From: an uncultured bacterium
GTDB lineage: Bacteria > Myxococcota_A > Bradymonadia > Bradymonadales > Bradymonadaceae
Reading direction: 5' to 3'
NCBI GenBank assembly: GCA_937981985.1
Contig: CALJNB010000017.1
Location: 147,534-211,533, forward strand
DNA: 64,000 nucleotides
In this document: in pieces, positions 47,829-57,757 of the stretch
How positions within the stretch are numbered: the stretch's first letter is position 1
Layout of the letters: each line of letters starts with the position of its first letter
Translations under genes and position numbers: made by a program
Notes under the pieces: generated by a model
What the model was told of the DNA's origin: nothing
Database searches by the model: none
Seen by the model: only the letters and a program-made list of their open reading frames with translations

Positions 47829-48293
47829 CTAGGCGTCTAAACCATCCATATATTCCAACGCAGCTTGGATTTCAGATTCCCCAAAAACGCGAATACCTTC
47901 TGATTCCAACAAAAGCGTCGTTAAACCTTTTCCAGGAACAAGGTTACCTTGAAAACTCCCATCGTAAATGAGTTTACTCCCACAAGATGGACTCTTTTCT
48001 TTTAGGATGGCAACCTTAATATTTTCTCGTTGCGCGATTTCCAAAACCAATCGAGCACCTTTTTCGAACTCAGCCGTCAGGTCCCGTCCGGATAGAGTAA
48101 GGATTTTATTTTCGAACTTTTCAGCCTTCTCTCTGGGAACCAACAGCCCGCCCATCACTTCAGGACAAATAGAAACCACTCTTTCTTCGTCCATCAAAGG
48201 CTGAAGTTTATCCTTATGAGAGGGTTTGCTTTTACCGTCATAACGAACCGCCTCACCCAAAAGACACGCACTTACTAAAATTTTGGTTTTCAT
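47829..48293 (-). CDS. DUF523-family protein
   Basis: 154 residues matching DUF523 (E. coli YbbK-like N-terminal part): LVSACLLG at the start, YDG, CPEVMGGLLVPR, LKEKSPSCGS and GKGLTTLLLE. The conserved Cys residues are all present and may bind a metal or cluster. The cellular role is not established. It ends 15 bases from the convergent unknown gene. Confidence 0.88.
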   Translation of the reverse strand: MKTKILVSACLLGEAVRYDGKSKPSHKDKLQPLMDEERVVSICPEVMGGLLVPREKAEKFENKILTLSGRDLTAEFEKGARLVLEIAQRENIKVAILKEKSPSCGSKLIYDGSFQGNLVPGKGLTTLLLESEGIRVFGESEIQAALEYMDGLDA

Positions 48294-48379
48294 GTATTAA
48301 TCTCGACCTGTTTGACTTTTCCTAGCAACTTAGGGCAAATTGGAAACACATTCATCCTCAATAGGATAGGGCTAAGTCT

Positions 48380-48982
48380 ATGTTTCGTAAAATTGACATA
48401 CTAATTGTAGATGACGATGAAGATATACGGCATTTTTTTGATATTTTATTAACCCGTGAAGGATATAGCGTTACCACGAGTGGTGACCCCTATGAAGCAA
48501 TCCAACTTATCCAAAACGAATCAAAATTCAAACTCATCATGTTGGATATCCGATTGCCAGGGCTCAACGGAATTGAAACCCTGGAAGACCTTCGTCGTCT
48601 CCGACAGGATGTTCCCGTTATCCTCATGACGGGCAGTCCATCGATAGAAACGGCAGTCGAAGCAATGAAGTTTGGCGTATCTGATTATGTAGAAAAGCCA
48701 TTTGATAACGATATCGTACTTGGAACTATTGCAAGAATCTTAGAAGAAAACGGTATCGTCACTGGAGGTGTCGAGGCATTGCATCTTTCCATCGGTTCGA
48801 AATTAAGAAGCGCGCGACAAAACAAGGAAAAAACACTTAAAGACCTTTCCCAACAAACCGGTCTTTCTGTCAGCCTCATCTCTCAGATCGAACGTGCCGA
48901 ATCATCCGCATCGATTCGGAGTCTCTACTCACTTTCCTATGCCTTAGAGATTTCTCTGTCTGACCTCTTTTCGAATGACTAA
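48380..48982 (+). CDS. REC-XRE fusion response regulator
   Basis: 200 residues joining a CheY-like receiver (residues 5-122; acidic Asp11/Asp12, phospho-acceptor Asp56 in LDIRLPG, Thr84, Lys106 in EKPF) directly to an XRE/Cro-type helix-turn-helix (about 138-198; LRSARQNKEKTLKDLSQQTGLSVSLISQIERAESSAS). Normal response regulators carry winged-helix, NarL, LytTR or Fis-type outputs, so an XRE output is unusual. No cognate kinase is adjacent. Its end overlaps the start of the GNAT gene by eight bases. Confidence 0.88.
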   Translation: MFRKIDILIVDDDEDIRHFFDILLTREGYSVTTSGDPYEAIQLIQNESKFKLIMLDIRLPGLNGIETLEDLRRLRQDVPVILMTGSPSIETAVEAMKFGVSDYVEKPFDNDIVLGTIARILEENGIVTGGVEALHLSIGSKLRSARQNKEKTLKDLSQQTGLSVSLISQIERAESSASIRSLYSLSYALEISLSDLFSND

Positions 48983-49469
48983 AACCACATTTCAAATCGT
49001 TGAGGCGAGCGAAATTGTAGAAGTGCGGACCCGAATTTTGAGACCGGGTCAGTGGCCGCTTCCGGAACATTACCCCCAAGATCATCTTTCTTCCACTTAT
49101 CATTTTTCCGCAAAGTACGAAGGACAGACGATTGGTGTGGCGACCTTTATGGTAAATTCCCTACCCAAAGACATCAGCGAATCTGTTGTAGCAAAAAGCG
49201 AAAAAACAACCTGTTTACAATTGAGAGGTATGGGTGTTTTGGAACCATTCCAAAGACAAGGTATCGGCGGGAAAATAATAAGATTTGCCACACAATTGTT
49301 CTGCGAAGAACATTGTGATCCTCAGACGACCCTTATTTGGTTTAACGCACGCGAACACGCAATCGCATTTTATCAAAAGCTTGGATTTCAAACTTCGGGA
49401 GACTTCTTCGATGTTCCTAAAATCGGAGCTCATAAAATCATGTGGAGCGTTCTCAGAGACGTATCGTGA
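48975..49469 (+). CDS. GNAT-family N-acetyltransferase
   Basis: 164 residues with the acetyl-CoA motif RGMGVLEPFQRQGIGGKIIRFA, preceded by GQTIGVATF and followed by WFNAREHAIAFYQKLGFQTSGDFFD, a standard GNAT end. The acceptor is unknown. The ATG overlaps the end of the REC-XRE gene by eight bases and its TGA overlaps the GTG of the M19 gene, so the three are translationally coupled. Confidence 0.88.
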   Translation: MTKTTFQIVEASEIVEVRTRILRPGQWPLPEHYPQDHLSSTYHFSAKYEGQTIGVATFMVNSLPKDISESVVAKSEKTTCLQLRGMGVLEPFQRQGIGGKIIRFATQLFCEEHCDPQTTLIWFNAREHAIAFYQKLGFQTSGDFFDVPKIGAHKIMWSVLRDVS

Positions 49470-50446
49470 AAGATAGATACCCGGTCATAGATTTTCATGT
49501 CGATTCCATTATTCAACAACGTCTTTTTGGATACCGCGTGACGCGAAGACATAAAGCGCGAAAACCCGGACAACCGCTATTTTGGCACGCCGATATTCCA
49601 AGAATGTTGGACGCAAATTATACGGGAGCTTGTTTGGGCATTCACTATTTCCCAATAGAAATCGAAAGCGGCTGGTACGAAATGCGGCAACAAATCCAAT
49701 ATCTGGATGAGACAATAACCGAACACGAGAAAGTGTTGCGCGTTCGCCAAAAGTCGGATTGGAAACGCGCGATGGATGAGGGAAAATTGGCTCTTGCTCC
49801 AGGTGTTGAAGGTGCACACATGTTGAACGGACAAATCGATCGTGTGGCAGAATTGCAAAACCTAAATATTGCTTACTTAACATTGGCCCATTTTTCGAAA
49901 AACTCAGCGGCGACGCCTTCACTTGGTCGAGGTGCAAACGAAAAGGATCGACTATCAGACTTCGGCGTAGATCTTATTGTAGCCTTACAAGAATCGGACA
50001 TCCTCGTTGATCTTGCACACGTAAATACACCCGGTGTTTTACATACTGCCTCTATTTCTAAGAAGCCCTTATTCTGCACGCATACAGGCGTTCGTGGTGT
50101 ATACGACCACGCTCGCAGCTTAAACGACGAAGAATTAGCGGCGATCAAAGAAAGCAATGGGGTGGTTGGAATTATGTTTGCGACAAATTTTTTGGCCGGC
50201 GGCAAAGCGACAACCCATAGAATCGTTGATCATATCGAATATGTTATTAATAAAATCGGTTACCAACATGTAGGCATCGGTTCAGATTTTGACGGATGGG
50301 TCCCAATTCCCGAGGATATGGCCGATTGCAATGATGTTCATAATATCTCGACGATATTAAAAAAACGCGGTCACTGCGAAAACGTAATCGAATCCATCAT
50401 GTGGAAAAATGGTTTGGAAATGTTGTCGGGTCATCGAGTTTACTGA
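49466..50446 (+). CDS. M19-family membrane dipeptidase (renal dipeptidase-like)
   Basis: About 326 residues of the zinc peptidase family M19. The metal motif VIDFHVDS is at the N-terminus, followed by APGVEGAH, YLTLAHF, ILVDLAHV, FCTHTGVRGV and GIGSDFDG near the C-terminus, all in family order. Such enzymes cleave dipeptides, often including D-residues. No signal peptide is visible. GTG at 49466 overlaps the GNAT stop (GTGA) and is favoured over the GTG at 49442. Confidence 0.9.
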   Translation: MKDRYPVIDFHVDSIIQQRLFGYRVTRRHKARKPGQPLFWHADIPRMLDANYTGACLGIHYFPIEIESGWYEMRQQIQYLDETITEHEKVLRVRQKSDWKRAMDEGKLALAPGVEGAHMLNGQIDRVAELQNLNIAYLTLAHFSKNSAATPSLGRGANEKDRLSDFGVDLIVALQESDILVDLAHVNTPGVLHTASISKKPLFCTHTGVRGVYDHARSLNDEELAAIKESNGVVGIMFATNFLAGGKATTHRIVDHIEYVINKIGYQHVGIGSDFDGWVPIPEDMADCNDVHNISTILKKRGHCENVIESIMWKNGLEMLSGHRVY

Positions 50447-50796
50447 ATCACGGTTTGCCGAACGTTGAAAAAACTTACAAATAATTGAAGCAAGTTTGAC
50501 GGTGATGTTCTAGCCTAATCATTTCGAGCTCTTCGGATAAGAGCATCTATTAAATGCTCAATGAAAAGTGCGTGCTGAATACTCAAAATACAAGGGTATT
50601 TGTTAAGAGTCCGAACTCGGGAATTTTCAAATACTATCGCAATTATTTAGGGGCACATTAATGTGAAAGATCCAAAATTTTGGTCAATCCAAAAAAGAGT
50701 TCTAATAAGCCAACGAATAGTTTGACGCCGGCGGAGAAACGCTTTAATCATGCAGGGGAAAGTATTGTAGTCTACTTCTTTTAGTAAAGGAAAAAT
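50447..50796. promoter_or_regulatory. Upstream region of ahcY
   Basis: About 350 bases without a gene. It holds the perfect palindrome CACATTAATGTG (50654-50665) and a possible promoter TTGACG...TTTAAT (50722-50748, 15-base spacer, weak). I looked for the S-adenosylhomocysteine riboswitch that often precedes ahcY and did not find its conserved core. Confidence 0.35.
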
Positions 50797-52314
50797 ATGT
50801 CAACTTCAGTCGTCAATCTACCTAAAACATTTCTAAGCACTGGTTTGCAACTGGATGCGAATCTTCCCTATAAAGTACGAGATCTTTCTCCAGAAACCGT
50901 TGCTTACGGTCGAAAAGAAATCCAATTAGCAGAACACGAAATGCCGGGGCTCATGAGCCTTCGTGAGGAATTCGGTGCCTCTCAGCCTCTTAAAGGCGCC
51001 CGCATCATGGGTTCACTGCACATGACCATCCAAACCGCTGTTCTCATCGAAACCCTCGTTGCGTTGGGTGCAGAAGTTCGTTGGGTATCTTGCAATATCT
51101 TTTCTACTCAAGATCACGCCGCTGCAGCTGTAGCTGTGGGACCCACAGGTACGGCTGACAAACCTGCTGGTATCCCGATTTTTGCTTGGAAAGGCGAAAC
51201 CCTGGAAGAGTACTGGTGGTGTACTTACCAAGCTCTTAATTGGCCTGGAGAGAAGAAAGCAAACCTTATCCTCGACGACGGTGGCGATGCTACCCTCCTT
51301 GTTCATAAAGGACTTGAATTCAATCTTTCTGGCGAGATGCCGGATCCAGCATCGACCGATAACGGAGAATTCAAAATTATTCTTGCATTGCTTCGCGATC
51401 TCCAGATGGAGAATGCAGAATACTGGAAATCAGTAACACCACAGATTCTTGGTGTGAGTGAAGAAACCACTACTGGTGTTCACCGACTTGTTCAAATGGC
51501 GGAAAAAGGCGAGCTCCTCTTTCCAGCTATTAACGTCAACGATTCTGTAACCAAAAGTAAGTTCGATAACGTTTACGGATGTCGTCACTCATTAGTCGAC
51601 GCGATCATGCGTGCCACCGATGTTATGCTTGCCGGAAAACGCGCTATCGTAGCTGGCTTCGGTGATGTTGGTAAAGGAAGTGTTGATTCGCTTCGTAGCC
51701 AAAACGCAAAAGTATCTATTACAGAAATAGATCCGATTTGTGCGCTTCAAGCTTCTATGCTTGGACTTGATGTTATGACGATGGACGAAGCAGTAGACGC
51801 TGGTTTTGAGATTTTTGTAACCGCAACTGGCAACTTCGATGTCATTACTGCCGACCACATGAAACGCATGAAGCACAATTCAATCGTTTGTAATATCGGA
51901 CACTTTGACAACGAAATCGACATGGCCGGAATGGAAGCTTTGCTTGCAAAAGGCGAAGTTGAAAAAATCGAAGTGAAGCCTCAGGTTCACGAATGGAAAT
52001 TCAAGGCGACTGGAAACAGCGTTATCATTTTGGCTGAAGGACGTTTGGTCAATTTGGGTTGCGCAACTGGCCACCCAAGTTTGGTCATGTCAGCTTCGTT
52101 TACCAATCAAGTATTGGCACAAATCGAGCTTCACCAAAACGCAAGTAAATACGGTAAAACAGTCACCACTCTCTCAAAAGAGTTAGACGAAAAAGTGGCC
52201 CGATTACACCTCGACAAATTTGGTGTTAATCTTACTGTTCTTAGCGATGCGCAAGCTGAATACATCGATATCGATAAAAAAGGCCCTTACAAGCCAGAAA
52301 CATATCGCTACTAA
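50797..52314 (+). CDS. ahcY: Adenosylhomocysteinase
   Basis: The NAD-dependent enzyme that splits S-adenosylhomocysteine to adenosine and homocysteine, recycling the methyl cycle. The 505 residues follow the family throughout: [74 protein letters not shown], the NAD motif [16 protein letters not shown] and the C-terminal [10 protein letters not shown]. Bacterial enzymes are typically some 40 residues longer than the human form and this one is at the long end. AAAGGA precedes the ATG. Its stop overlaps the convergent rdgB stop. Confidence 0.97.
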   Translation: MSTSVVNLPKTFLSTGLQLDANLPYKVRDLSPETVAYGRKEIQLAEHEMPGLMSLREEFGASQPLKGARIMGSLHMTIQTAVLIETLVALGAEVRWVSCNIFSTQDHAAAAVAVGPTGTADKPAGIPIFAWKGETLEEYWWCTYQALNWPGEKKANLILDDGGDATLLVHKGLEFNLSGEMPDPASTDNGEFKIILALLRDLQMENAEYWKSVTPQILGVSEETTTGVHRLVQMAEKGELLFPAINVNDSVTKSKFDNVYGCRHSLVDAIMRATDVMLAGKRAIVAGFGDVGKGSVDSLRSQNAKVSITEIDPICALQASMLGLDVMTMDEAVDAGFEIFVTATGNFDVITADHMKRMKHNSIVCNIGHFDNEIDMAGMEALLAKGEVEKIEVKPQVHEWKFKATGNSVIILAEGRLVNLGCATGHPSLVMSASFTNQVLAQIELHQNASKYGKTVTTLSKELDEKVARLHLDKFGVNLTVLSDAQAEYIDIDKKGPYKPETYRY

Positions 52315-52949
52315 TCAACCAGTAATGTTCTAATACCCTCTAGGGCTTTTGAACGGTGACTTATGGTCGCCTTTTTTTGTGTCGAAACCTCGGCCATCGT
52401 TTTATCCCATTCAGGAATATAAAAGTAGGGGTCGTATCCAAAACCACCCTCCCCTTTTGGCGTTTCGATAATCTCGCCTTCACATGTACCCCGAGCACAA
52501 AAAAATAGGATTTCGTCTTCTAAAAGCGCGTTTCTTTTTGCGTTTGCGCTAAGATTTAGAGCCTCTGCTTCGGCGATCGGAACCGATAGTACGACCTCAG
52601 CAACATAACGTGCTTTTCTATTTTTCTCATTTCGCAATGAGCTTATAAGTTTTTTATTATTATCTTCGTCAGTAGCATCCTCTCCGGCGAAACGTGCCGA
52701 AAATACTCCCGGAGCGTTATCTAAAGCTTGGACCTCCAAACCGGAATCATCAACAATAGTTACGCATTGAAAGGCCTTAGTAGCTTCTCTGGCTTTTTTT
52801 AACGCATTCCCACGAAAAGTCTCCGCGTCTTCAACAACCTCAAAAGACCTCGGATATTCTTGAATTTCGATATTTAAAAAAAGAGAAGATAACATTTCTA
52901 GAAATTCTCTTTTCTTCCCTTTATTGTGTGTGGCAATTAGAAGTTTCAT
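52311..52949 (-). CDS. rdgB: RdgB/HAM1-family non-canonical purine NTP pyrophosphatase
   Basis: A house-cleaning enzyme that hydrolyses dITP and XTP to monophosphates, preventing their use in DNA and RNA. The 212 residues carry [14 protein letters not shown] at the N-terminus, [40 protein letters not shown] and the final [15 protein letters not shown]. An insertion of about 15 residues near the middle ([16 protein letters not shown]) is longer than in the E. coli protein. It converges on ahcY with stop codons sharing bases. Confidence 0.94.
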   Translation of the reverse strand: MKLLIATHNKGKKREFLEMLSSLFLNIEIQEYPRSFEVVEDAETFRGNALKKAREATKAFQCVTIVDDSGLEVQALDNAPGVFSARFAGEDATDEDNNKKLISSLRNEKNRKARYVAEVVLSVPIAEAEALNLSANAKRNALLEDEILFFCARGTCEGEIIETPKGEGGFGYDPYFYIPEWDKTMAEVSTQKKATISHRSKALEGIRTLLVD

Positions 52950-52978
52950 GAACCAACCTTAAAAACAGAAGGTCAATC

Positions 52979-53551
52979 CTAGTCCGCTTTGATCATGTTG
53001 GTAAGCGATTCTTTCATATTTTCGGATTTTCCTAATCGGCTAGGGAGGTTCCATAAGACACGTAAACCCCAATATTTAAAAGGTTCAAGATCAACGTTAG
53101 GCATAGATACTCGAGGCGAGAGAATTCTCGTTTCGCTGGGGCGACAACCGCTCCATTTTAATCGAGCGATGATATGACCACGGGTCGTATTTATTGCAAC
53201 GTAGCCGAAGGCATGTGAAGCATTAAAAACTCCAATTACTTTACCTTCTTTTTGAGGAACCACTTTAAAATTCTGGTCACCGACGCGCAATGAACCCAGA
53301 CCTAGCTTTTTGATTTTGTATCCTTTTCCTGAAATCGCACGATAAAGCTTGCGGGATGCGCTCTCCAAAAATTTAATTTTACTGGCCGAGCACGTATTTT
53401 TTGGTGGCGCGACCCATTCAACTTTCTTCTCTAAACTTGGATTGTTCTCAATAGCTGGCGTTTGAGTATCTACCGAATAGTTTAGCTCTTGTTGTTGGGC
53501 AAAAACAAAAGGCGCGAGCAGAAAAAAAGTCAGGAATGTTAAATATTTCAT
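52979..53551 (-). CDS. Exported protein of unknown function
   Basis: About 190 residues from ATG at 53551, whose signal peptide (MKYLTFLTFFLLAPFVFAQ) supports this start over the longer frame from 53623. The mature part is basic, with two Cys residues (NTCSASK and WSGCRP) that may pair. No family is recognised. Upstream of rdgB's start in the same direction, separated by 29 bases. Confidence 0.65.
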   Translation of the reverse strand: MKYLTFLTFFLLAPFVFAQQQELNYSVDTQTPAIENNPSLEKKVEWVAPPKNTCSASKIKFLESASRKLYRAISGKGYKIKKLGLGSLRVGDQNFKVVPQKEGKVIGVFNASHAFGYVAINTTRGHIIARLKWSGCRPSETRILSPRVSMPNVDLEPFKYWGLRVLWNLPSRLGKSENMKESLTNMIKAD

Positions 53552-53572
53552 AATCAGTGGCTTGGTTGCTAT

Positions 53573-54505
53573 TTGCGAATACTGGCAGAAGAGTATATCA
53601 CATTTTTGAATTTGGAACCCCAAGTATGCGAAAACCTTTTGCCTAATGAAATTTCAATAATAGGCGTAACGCTGCTGATTGTTTCAAGTCTTTCGTGGAG
53701 TATTTTAGACACTTTGCGAAAAAAAATCGGCACCGATATCTCGGCTGCCAGCACGGCAGGCGGTATTTGTCTATTGCAGGTACCCTTCTTACTCTTATTC
53801 ACACCTACGGACCAACTTACCTTTCAGTCAAGTTACTTCCTTTTTGGCATCGGCAGCGTCTTTTTGAATGTAGTTGCTGGTTATTTATTCATTCGATCTT
53901 TGCAACTTTCCCCGCTGAGTAAAACAATACCCTTTTTATCGTTCACGCCCGTTTTCACTGCATTCTTCGGATATATCTTCCTCGACGAAAACCTTCCCAT
54001 GTTTGGACTCCTCGGGATTGCCCTCGTTGTTTTGGGTGCACTTTACCTTGGCTCAAGTGAGAAAATCCGTTCTTTTGATCGAGGAAGTTCACTCATGGTT
54101 TGTGTAGCTTTGATTTGGAGTATCACACCAGTGTTAGACAAACGTGCAGTTGCGGCGTCGACAACCTTATTTCACACTTTAATATTGGCGATTGGAATTG
54201 CAGGAGCTTTTGGAATCGTCGCCGCACTTCAAGACAAAAAGCTCACGGCTTTTCCGGTCGCTATTGGAAAACAGTGGAAACTTTTTGTAATAGCGGGGAT
54301 CCTCAATTTGGTCGCGGTCTATACACAATTCGAATCTTTTCAATATTTTCCAATTTCCTACGTTGAAGCATGCAAACGCGCGCTGGGCATTATTCTAGCG
54401 TTTTTGCTTGGAACCTTCTTCTTCTCGGAGAAGGTTACACTTAAAGGCGCAATAGCGGGTTTGGTGATGATTATTGGAACCGCGCTCATACTTTTCTCAA
54501 AGTAG
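53573..54505 (+). CDS. EamA-family (DMT superfamily) transporter
   Basis: About 300 residues with ten hydrophobic segments in two EamA repeats (AGYLFIRSLQLSPLSKTIPFLSFTPVFTAFFG in the first, YTQFESFQYFPISYVEACKR in the second). A metabolite exporter of unknown substrate, only distantly similar to the EamA gene at 14025. The start is uncertain: TTG at 53573 lies only 21 bases from the divergent signal-peptide gene, and TTG at 53639 immediately before the first helix is also possible; neither has a good ribosome binding site. Confidence 0.82.
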   Translation: MRILAEEYITFLNLEPQVCENLLPNEISIIGVTLLIVSSLSWSILDTLRKKIGTDISAASTAGGICLLQVPFLLLFTPTDQLTFQSSYFLFGIGSVFLNVVAGYLFIRSLQLSPLSKTIPFLSFTPVFTAFFGYIFLDENLPMFGLLGIALVVLGALYLGSSEKIRSFDRGSSLMVCVALIWSITPVLDKRAVAASTTLFHTLILAIGIAGAFGIVAALQDKKLTAFPVAIGKQWKLFVIAGILNLVAVYTQFESFQYFPISYVEACKRALGIILAFLLGTFFFSEKVTLKGAIAGLVMIIGTALILFSK

Positions 54506-54518
54506 GGCAAAGCGATAT

Positions 54519-56018
54519 TTACGATGCTTGCGGTTTTGGAATATGGAGCACACGATATTCTTTCTCAAGACGTTTTGCGGCTTTCTTACTCACACCACCT
54601 AAAACGTCGATTGCTTTGCGAACACGAATCCGACTTAAATCGGCACCTAACACTTCCATCGAATCAAACAAAGGCGTCGAACTCGCCGCGCCAGAAATCG
54701 CGACAAAATAAGGCTTTACAACGTCTCGGATTTTTAAATCCATATCGGTCGCGAGATTTTTAAAGACCTCTTGAATATCCTCGCTTTTCCATGACTTAAG
54801 CGCTTCCAAGCGCCACAATCCAAACTGAAAGATTCTCAAAAGTGTTTCATCGTCTTTTTTTGTACTCGCCTTAAGGGCTTCCTCTGTGGGCTTAACTTCA
54901 TCCGCAAAAAAGAAGGCAGATAAAAATCCTAAATCTCCAAAAGTATCCACACGCTGCTGAACCAAAGGTGCGATTTTCAGAAGATACTCTTCGTTGAGCG
55001 CCCAATCTTGAATGCGTTTCGCAAAGGCCTTGACGTCTAGGTCTTCTCTTATGTAGCGCCCATTTAGCCAAGTCAGTTTATCAACATCAAAAACAGGTCC
55101 GCCCAAAGAAACGCGTTCCAGATCGAAAGATGCTACCATTTCAGCAAGCGTAAACTTCTCTTGGTCGTCGGGCATAGAAAAAGCCATCATTCCAAGATAG
55201 TTCATTAGCGCTTCGGGCAAAAACCCGGCGCGTTCATAATAGGAAATCGATGTCGGATTTTTACGTTTCGATAATTTGCTTTTATCGGGATTACGCAGAA
55301 GAGGTAAATGTAAAAGTTTCGGCGCTTCCCAACCAAAATATTGATAAAGCAATAGATGTTTCGGTGCCGAGTTAATCCATTCTTCGCCCCGCATCACGTG
55401 CGTAATTTTCATCAAATGGTCATCAACAACATTAGCCAAATGATAAGTAGGTAAACCATCGGATTTCATGAGAACCTGCATATCCACGGTAGCCCATTCG
55501 AATTCTATGGTCCCGCGAAAATGGTCATCAACGACACACACGCCTTCGCGAGGCACTTTTAGACGAACAACAAAATCCTCTTTTTGAGCGCGAGCTTGGG
55601 AATCTTCTTTTGAAATAGACAAACAATGTCCGTCGTAACCAAGAAAACTTTTTGCTTCTCTTTGTTGAGCGCGTACTTCAGCCAACCTTTCACTTGTGCA
55701 GAAACATCTAAAAGCATGTTCTTTTTCAAGCAGTATATCACAATGTTTTTTATAGATTTCAGAACGCTCCGATTGTCGATAAGGCCCGTGAGGCCCACCT
55801 ACATCGGGGCCTTCAGCCCAGTTCAATCCCATCCATTTTAAGGAAGAAAGAATTTTCTCTTCAGATTCTTTTGTACTTCGTACTTGATCTGTATCTTCTA
55901 TACGAAGGATAAATTCGCCGCCTAATTTCTCGGCTAAGCAATAATTGAAAAGCGCGATATATCCCGTCCCAACATGAGGGTCGCCAGTAGGCGATGGAGC
56001 AATACGAGTACGGATCAT
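54519..56018 (-). CDS. gltX: Glutamyl-tRNA synthetase
   Basis: Charges tRNA-Glu. A class I synthetase of 499 residues with the HIGH-type motif [14 protein letters not shown] at the N-terminus, ILRIEDTDQ, the [23 protein letters not shown] block and the KMSKS-type [11 protein letters not shown] typical discriminating C-terminal helical domain follows. AGGG lies upstream of the ATG. It reads away from the candidate origin region. Confidence 0.96.
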   Translation of the reverse strand: MIRTRIAPSPTGDPHVGTGYIALFNYCLAEKLGGEFILRIEDTDQVRSTKESEEKILSSLKWMGLNWAEGPDVGGPHGPYRQSERSEIYKKHCDILLEKEHAFRCFCTSERLAEVRAQQREAKSFLGYDGHCLSISKEDSQARAQKEDFVVRLKVPREGVCVVDDHFRGTIEFEWATVDMQVLMKSDGLPTYHLANVVDDHLMKITHVMRGEEWINSAPKHLLLYQYFGWEAPKLLHLPLLRNPDKSKLSKRKNPTSISYYERAGFLPEALMNYLGMMAFSMPDDQEKFTLAEMVASFDLERVSLGGPVFDVDKLTWLNGRYIREDLDVKAFAKRIQDWALNEEYLLKIAPLVQQRVDTFGDLGFLSAFFFADEVKPTEEALKASTKKDDETLLRIFQFGLWRLEALKSWKSEDIQEVFKNLATDMDLKIRDVVKPYFVAISGAASSTPLFDSMEVLGADLSRIRVRKAIDVLGGVSKKAAKRLEKEYRVLHIPKPQAS

Positions 56019-56599
56019 TTGGTTTCCCTATAGAAAAGTCTATTCCGAATTAAAGTAAATCGCAGGTCAAGGCAATGGAAGAAGAAGGAATAAAAGGCCA
56101 GGTTAACATCGTTAGAAATGAAATTGAATCAAAGAGAAACCCAACGCGTTGTTCTGATTTCATCAACTATAGAGAACCCATCTATAATTTTGGATCGAAG
56201 CGATCCGCTTTTCGATCACTATTAAATACTAAATACCGTAAGAACGATAATAAATGAGATGTGGAAAACCTGGGGTCTAAATTGAGGATAACTGGGGACT
56301 AAATTGTGAGTTAAGAAAATCAGCAATAGTGTAGAAATTTCACGGAAATTAAACCTGTCCCTTTTCCACTTTTCGGAGTCAGAGATTCCCCACGTATGTA
56401 AGCTGAGTCTTGGTGTTTTCCCCAAAACCACAGGAACTACTAATAATACTTAATATAAATAAAAACCCCTTTTCTCTTATTTAAGAATATAGAATGTGTG
56501 AAAAATAACGGTGTTAGGGAAAGTTTCCTTTCACTCTTGTAAATCACTTGGAGCTATGGTGTTTTGTCACCACTGAAAGACATCGAAAATGAGTACAAA
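56019..56599. other. Candidate replication origin region between gltX and dnaN
   Basis: About 580 bases without a convincing gene. It has 9-mers close to the DnaA box TTATCCACA or its common variant TTTTCCACA: TGTGGAAAA at 56260 (one base off, reverse), TGAGGATAA at 56283 (one base off, reverse), TTTTCCACT at 56362, TTTTCCCCA at 56416 and TGTGAAAAA at 56497. There is an imperfect 22-base direct repeat at 56270-56314 and an AT-rich run at 56440-56490 that could be the unwinding element. It sits beside dnaN-recF and 6.2 kb from parS sites. dnaA is absent. Confidence 0.5.
56270..56314. repeat. Iteron-like direct repeat in the candidate origin
   Basis: Two adjacent units of 22 and 23 bases share CTGGGG-N-CTAAATTG and end in TAA. 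The first contains the DnaA-box-like TGAGGATAA. Confidence 0.65.
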
Positions 56600-57748
56600 A
56601 TGAAATTCCAAATCTCAAGAGAAGCATTCACAAACGAACTAGGAAAATTGCAAGGTGTTGTGAGTCAACGTAGTACACTTGCTATTTTATCCAACACATT
56701 GCTCGAAGTCGAAGGTGACCAGCTAAGACTTGATGCCACGGATTTGGACATATCAGTTTCGACTTCGTGTAAGTGTAACGTTGATCAGAGCGGACGCGTC
56801 ACACTTCAAGCAAAAGGTCTCTACGATATCGTAAACAATCTCGAAGACGACATGGTCACGATCGAAGTCGAAGATAACTACTGGGCGAGAATAGATGCGG
56901 GTTCGGTGTCGTGTCGTATCGTTGGTACGCATCCTGATGACTTCCCTCAGACCTTGGATGCAAGTGATATCAAAATGTATCCGATTGCGACTGATGTTCT
57001 ATTGAACATGATTGAAAAAACGCTCTTCAGTGTTTCAACTGATGACGCTCGACCGAATATTACCGGAGCTTTTTTCCAGTTTACCGAAAATAACACCTTA
57101 CTCATGGTTTCAACCGACGGACATCGCTTATCGAAGATTGAAACAAGCCCTGAAAATTTTGACGCGTCTTCGGTGCCGGAGGCCCTCAAAAAGGGAATCA
57201 TCGTCCCTCGAAAAGGATTGGTCGAATTAAAACGAAATGTGTCTTCCAAAGAGGCTGAGCTTTCTTTCGGCGTGAAACAAAATAATATCATTTTTCAACA
57301 AGGTCCTATGTCTTTATCCATACGTCTCATCGATGGTGGATTTCCCGATTTGGATAAAGTTCTGCCAAAAGATTCGGAAAGCAAAGCCTTTATCGCAAAG
57401 GATGCTTTCGCGAGCGCGCTTAAGTTTGTGTCGTTGTTTTCGAGTCCAAAAACGAATAACGTTCGCCTAACGCTAGGCGTCTTAGATGAAGACGGCACCA
57501 CCATTCGGCCGGAACTAGAACTTTACGCAACTGATCCCGATCGCGGTGAGGGTCGCAAAATAGTACCCGTGCAGTATTCAGGGCCTTTGGTTAAAGCCGG
57601 CTACAATTATAAGTATATTCAAGACGTGCTTGGTGTGTTGGATGGTGGGGATGTTTCTATTGAAATTATTGATACGCTCTCCCCTACCCTAATACGAGAT
57701 GTCGCGAACGAGGACGCCATCTTTATCGTTATGCCGATGCGTGTCTGA
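56600..57748 (+). CDS. dnaN: DNA polymerase III beta subunit (sliding clamp)
   Basis: The processivity clamp of the replicase, 382 residues from ATG at 56600 (MKFQISREAFTNELGKLQGVVSQR), the conserved family start; the open frame extends 12 codons further. Three clamp domains follow, with LSNTLLEVEGDQLRLDATDLDISV in the first, PNITGAFFQF...LLMVSTDGHRLS in the second and YNYKYIQDVLGVL plus the C-terminal IVMPMRV in the third. recF follows after nine bases, the classic dnaN-recF order, but dnaA is not upstream. Confidence 0.97.
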   Translation: MKFQISREAFTNELGKLQGVVSQRSTLAILSNTLLEVEGDQLRLDATDLDISVSTSCKCNVDQSGRVTLQAKGLYDIVNNLEDDMVTIEVEDNYWARIDAGSVSCRIVGTHPDDFPQTLDASDIKMYPIATDVLLNMIEKTLFSVSTDDARPNITGAFFQFTENNTLLMVSTDGHRLSKIETSPENFDASSVPEALKKGIIVPRKGLVELKRNVSSKEAELSFGVKQNNIIFQQGPMSLSIRLIDGGFPDLDKVLPKDSESKAFIAKDAFASALKFVSLFSSPKTNNVRLTLGVLDEDGTTIRPELELYATDPDRGEGRKIVPVQYSGPLVKAGYNYKYIQDVLGVLDGGDVSIEIIDTLSPTLIRDVANEDAIFIVMPMRV

Positions 57749-57757
57749 GTCTACACT

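Noticed and set aside
50447-50796. S-adenosylhomocysteine riboswitch before ahcY
   Set aside because: The conserved core of the known SAH riboswitch is not visible.
56075-56431. Short open frames in both directions between gltX and dnaN
   Set aside because: They lack start signals and family similarity; the stretch looks like a non-coding origin region.
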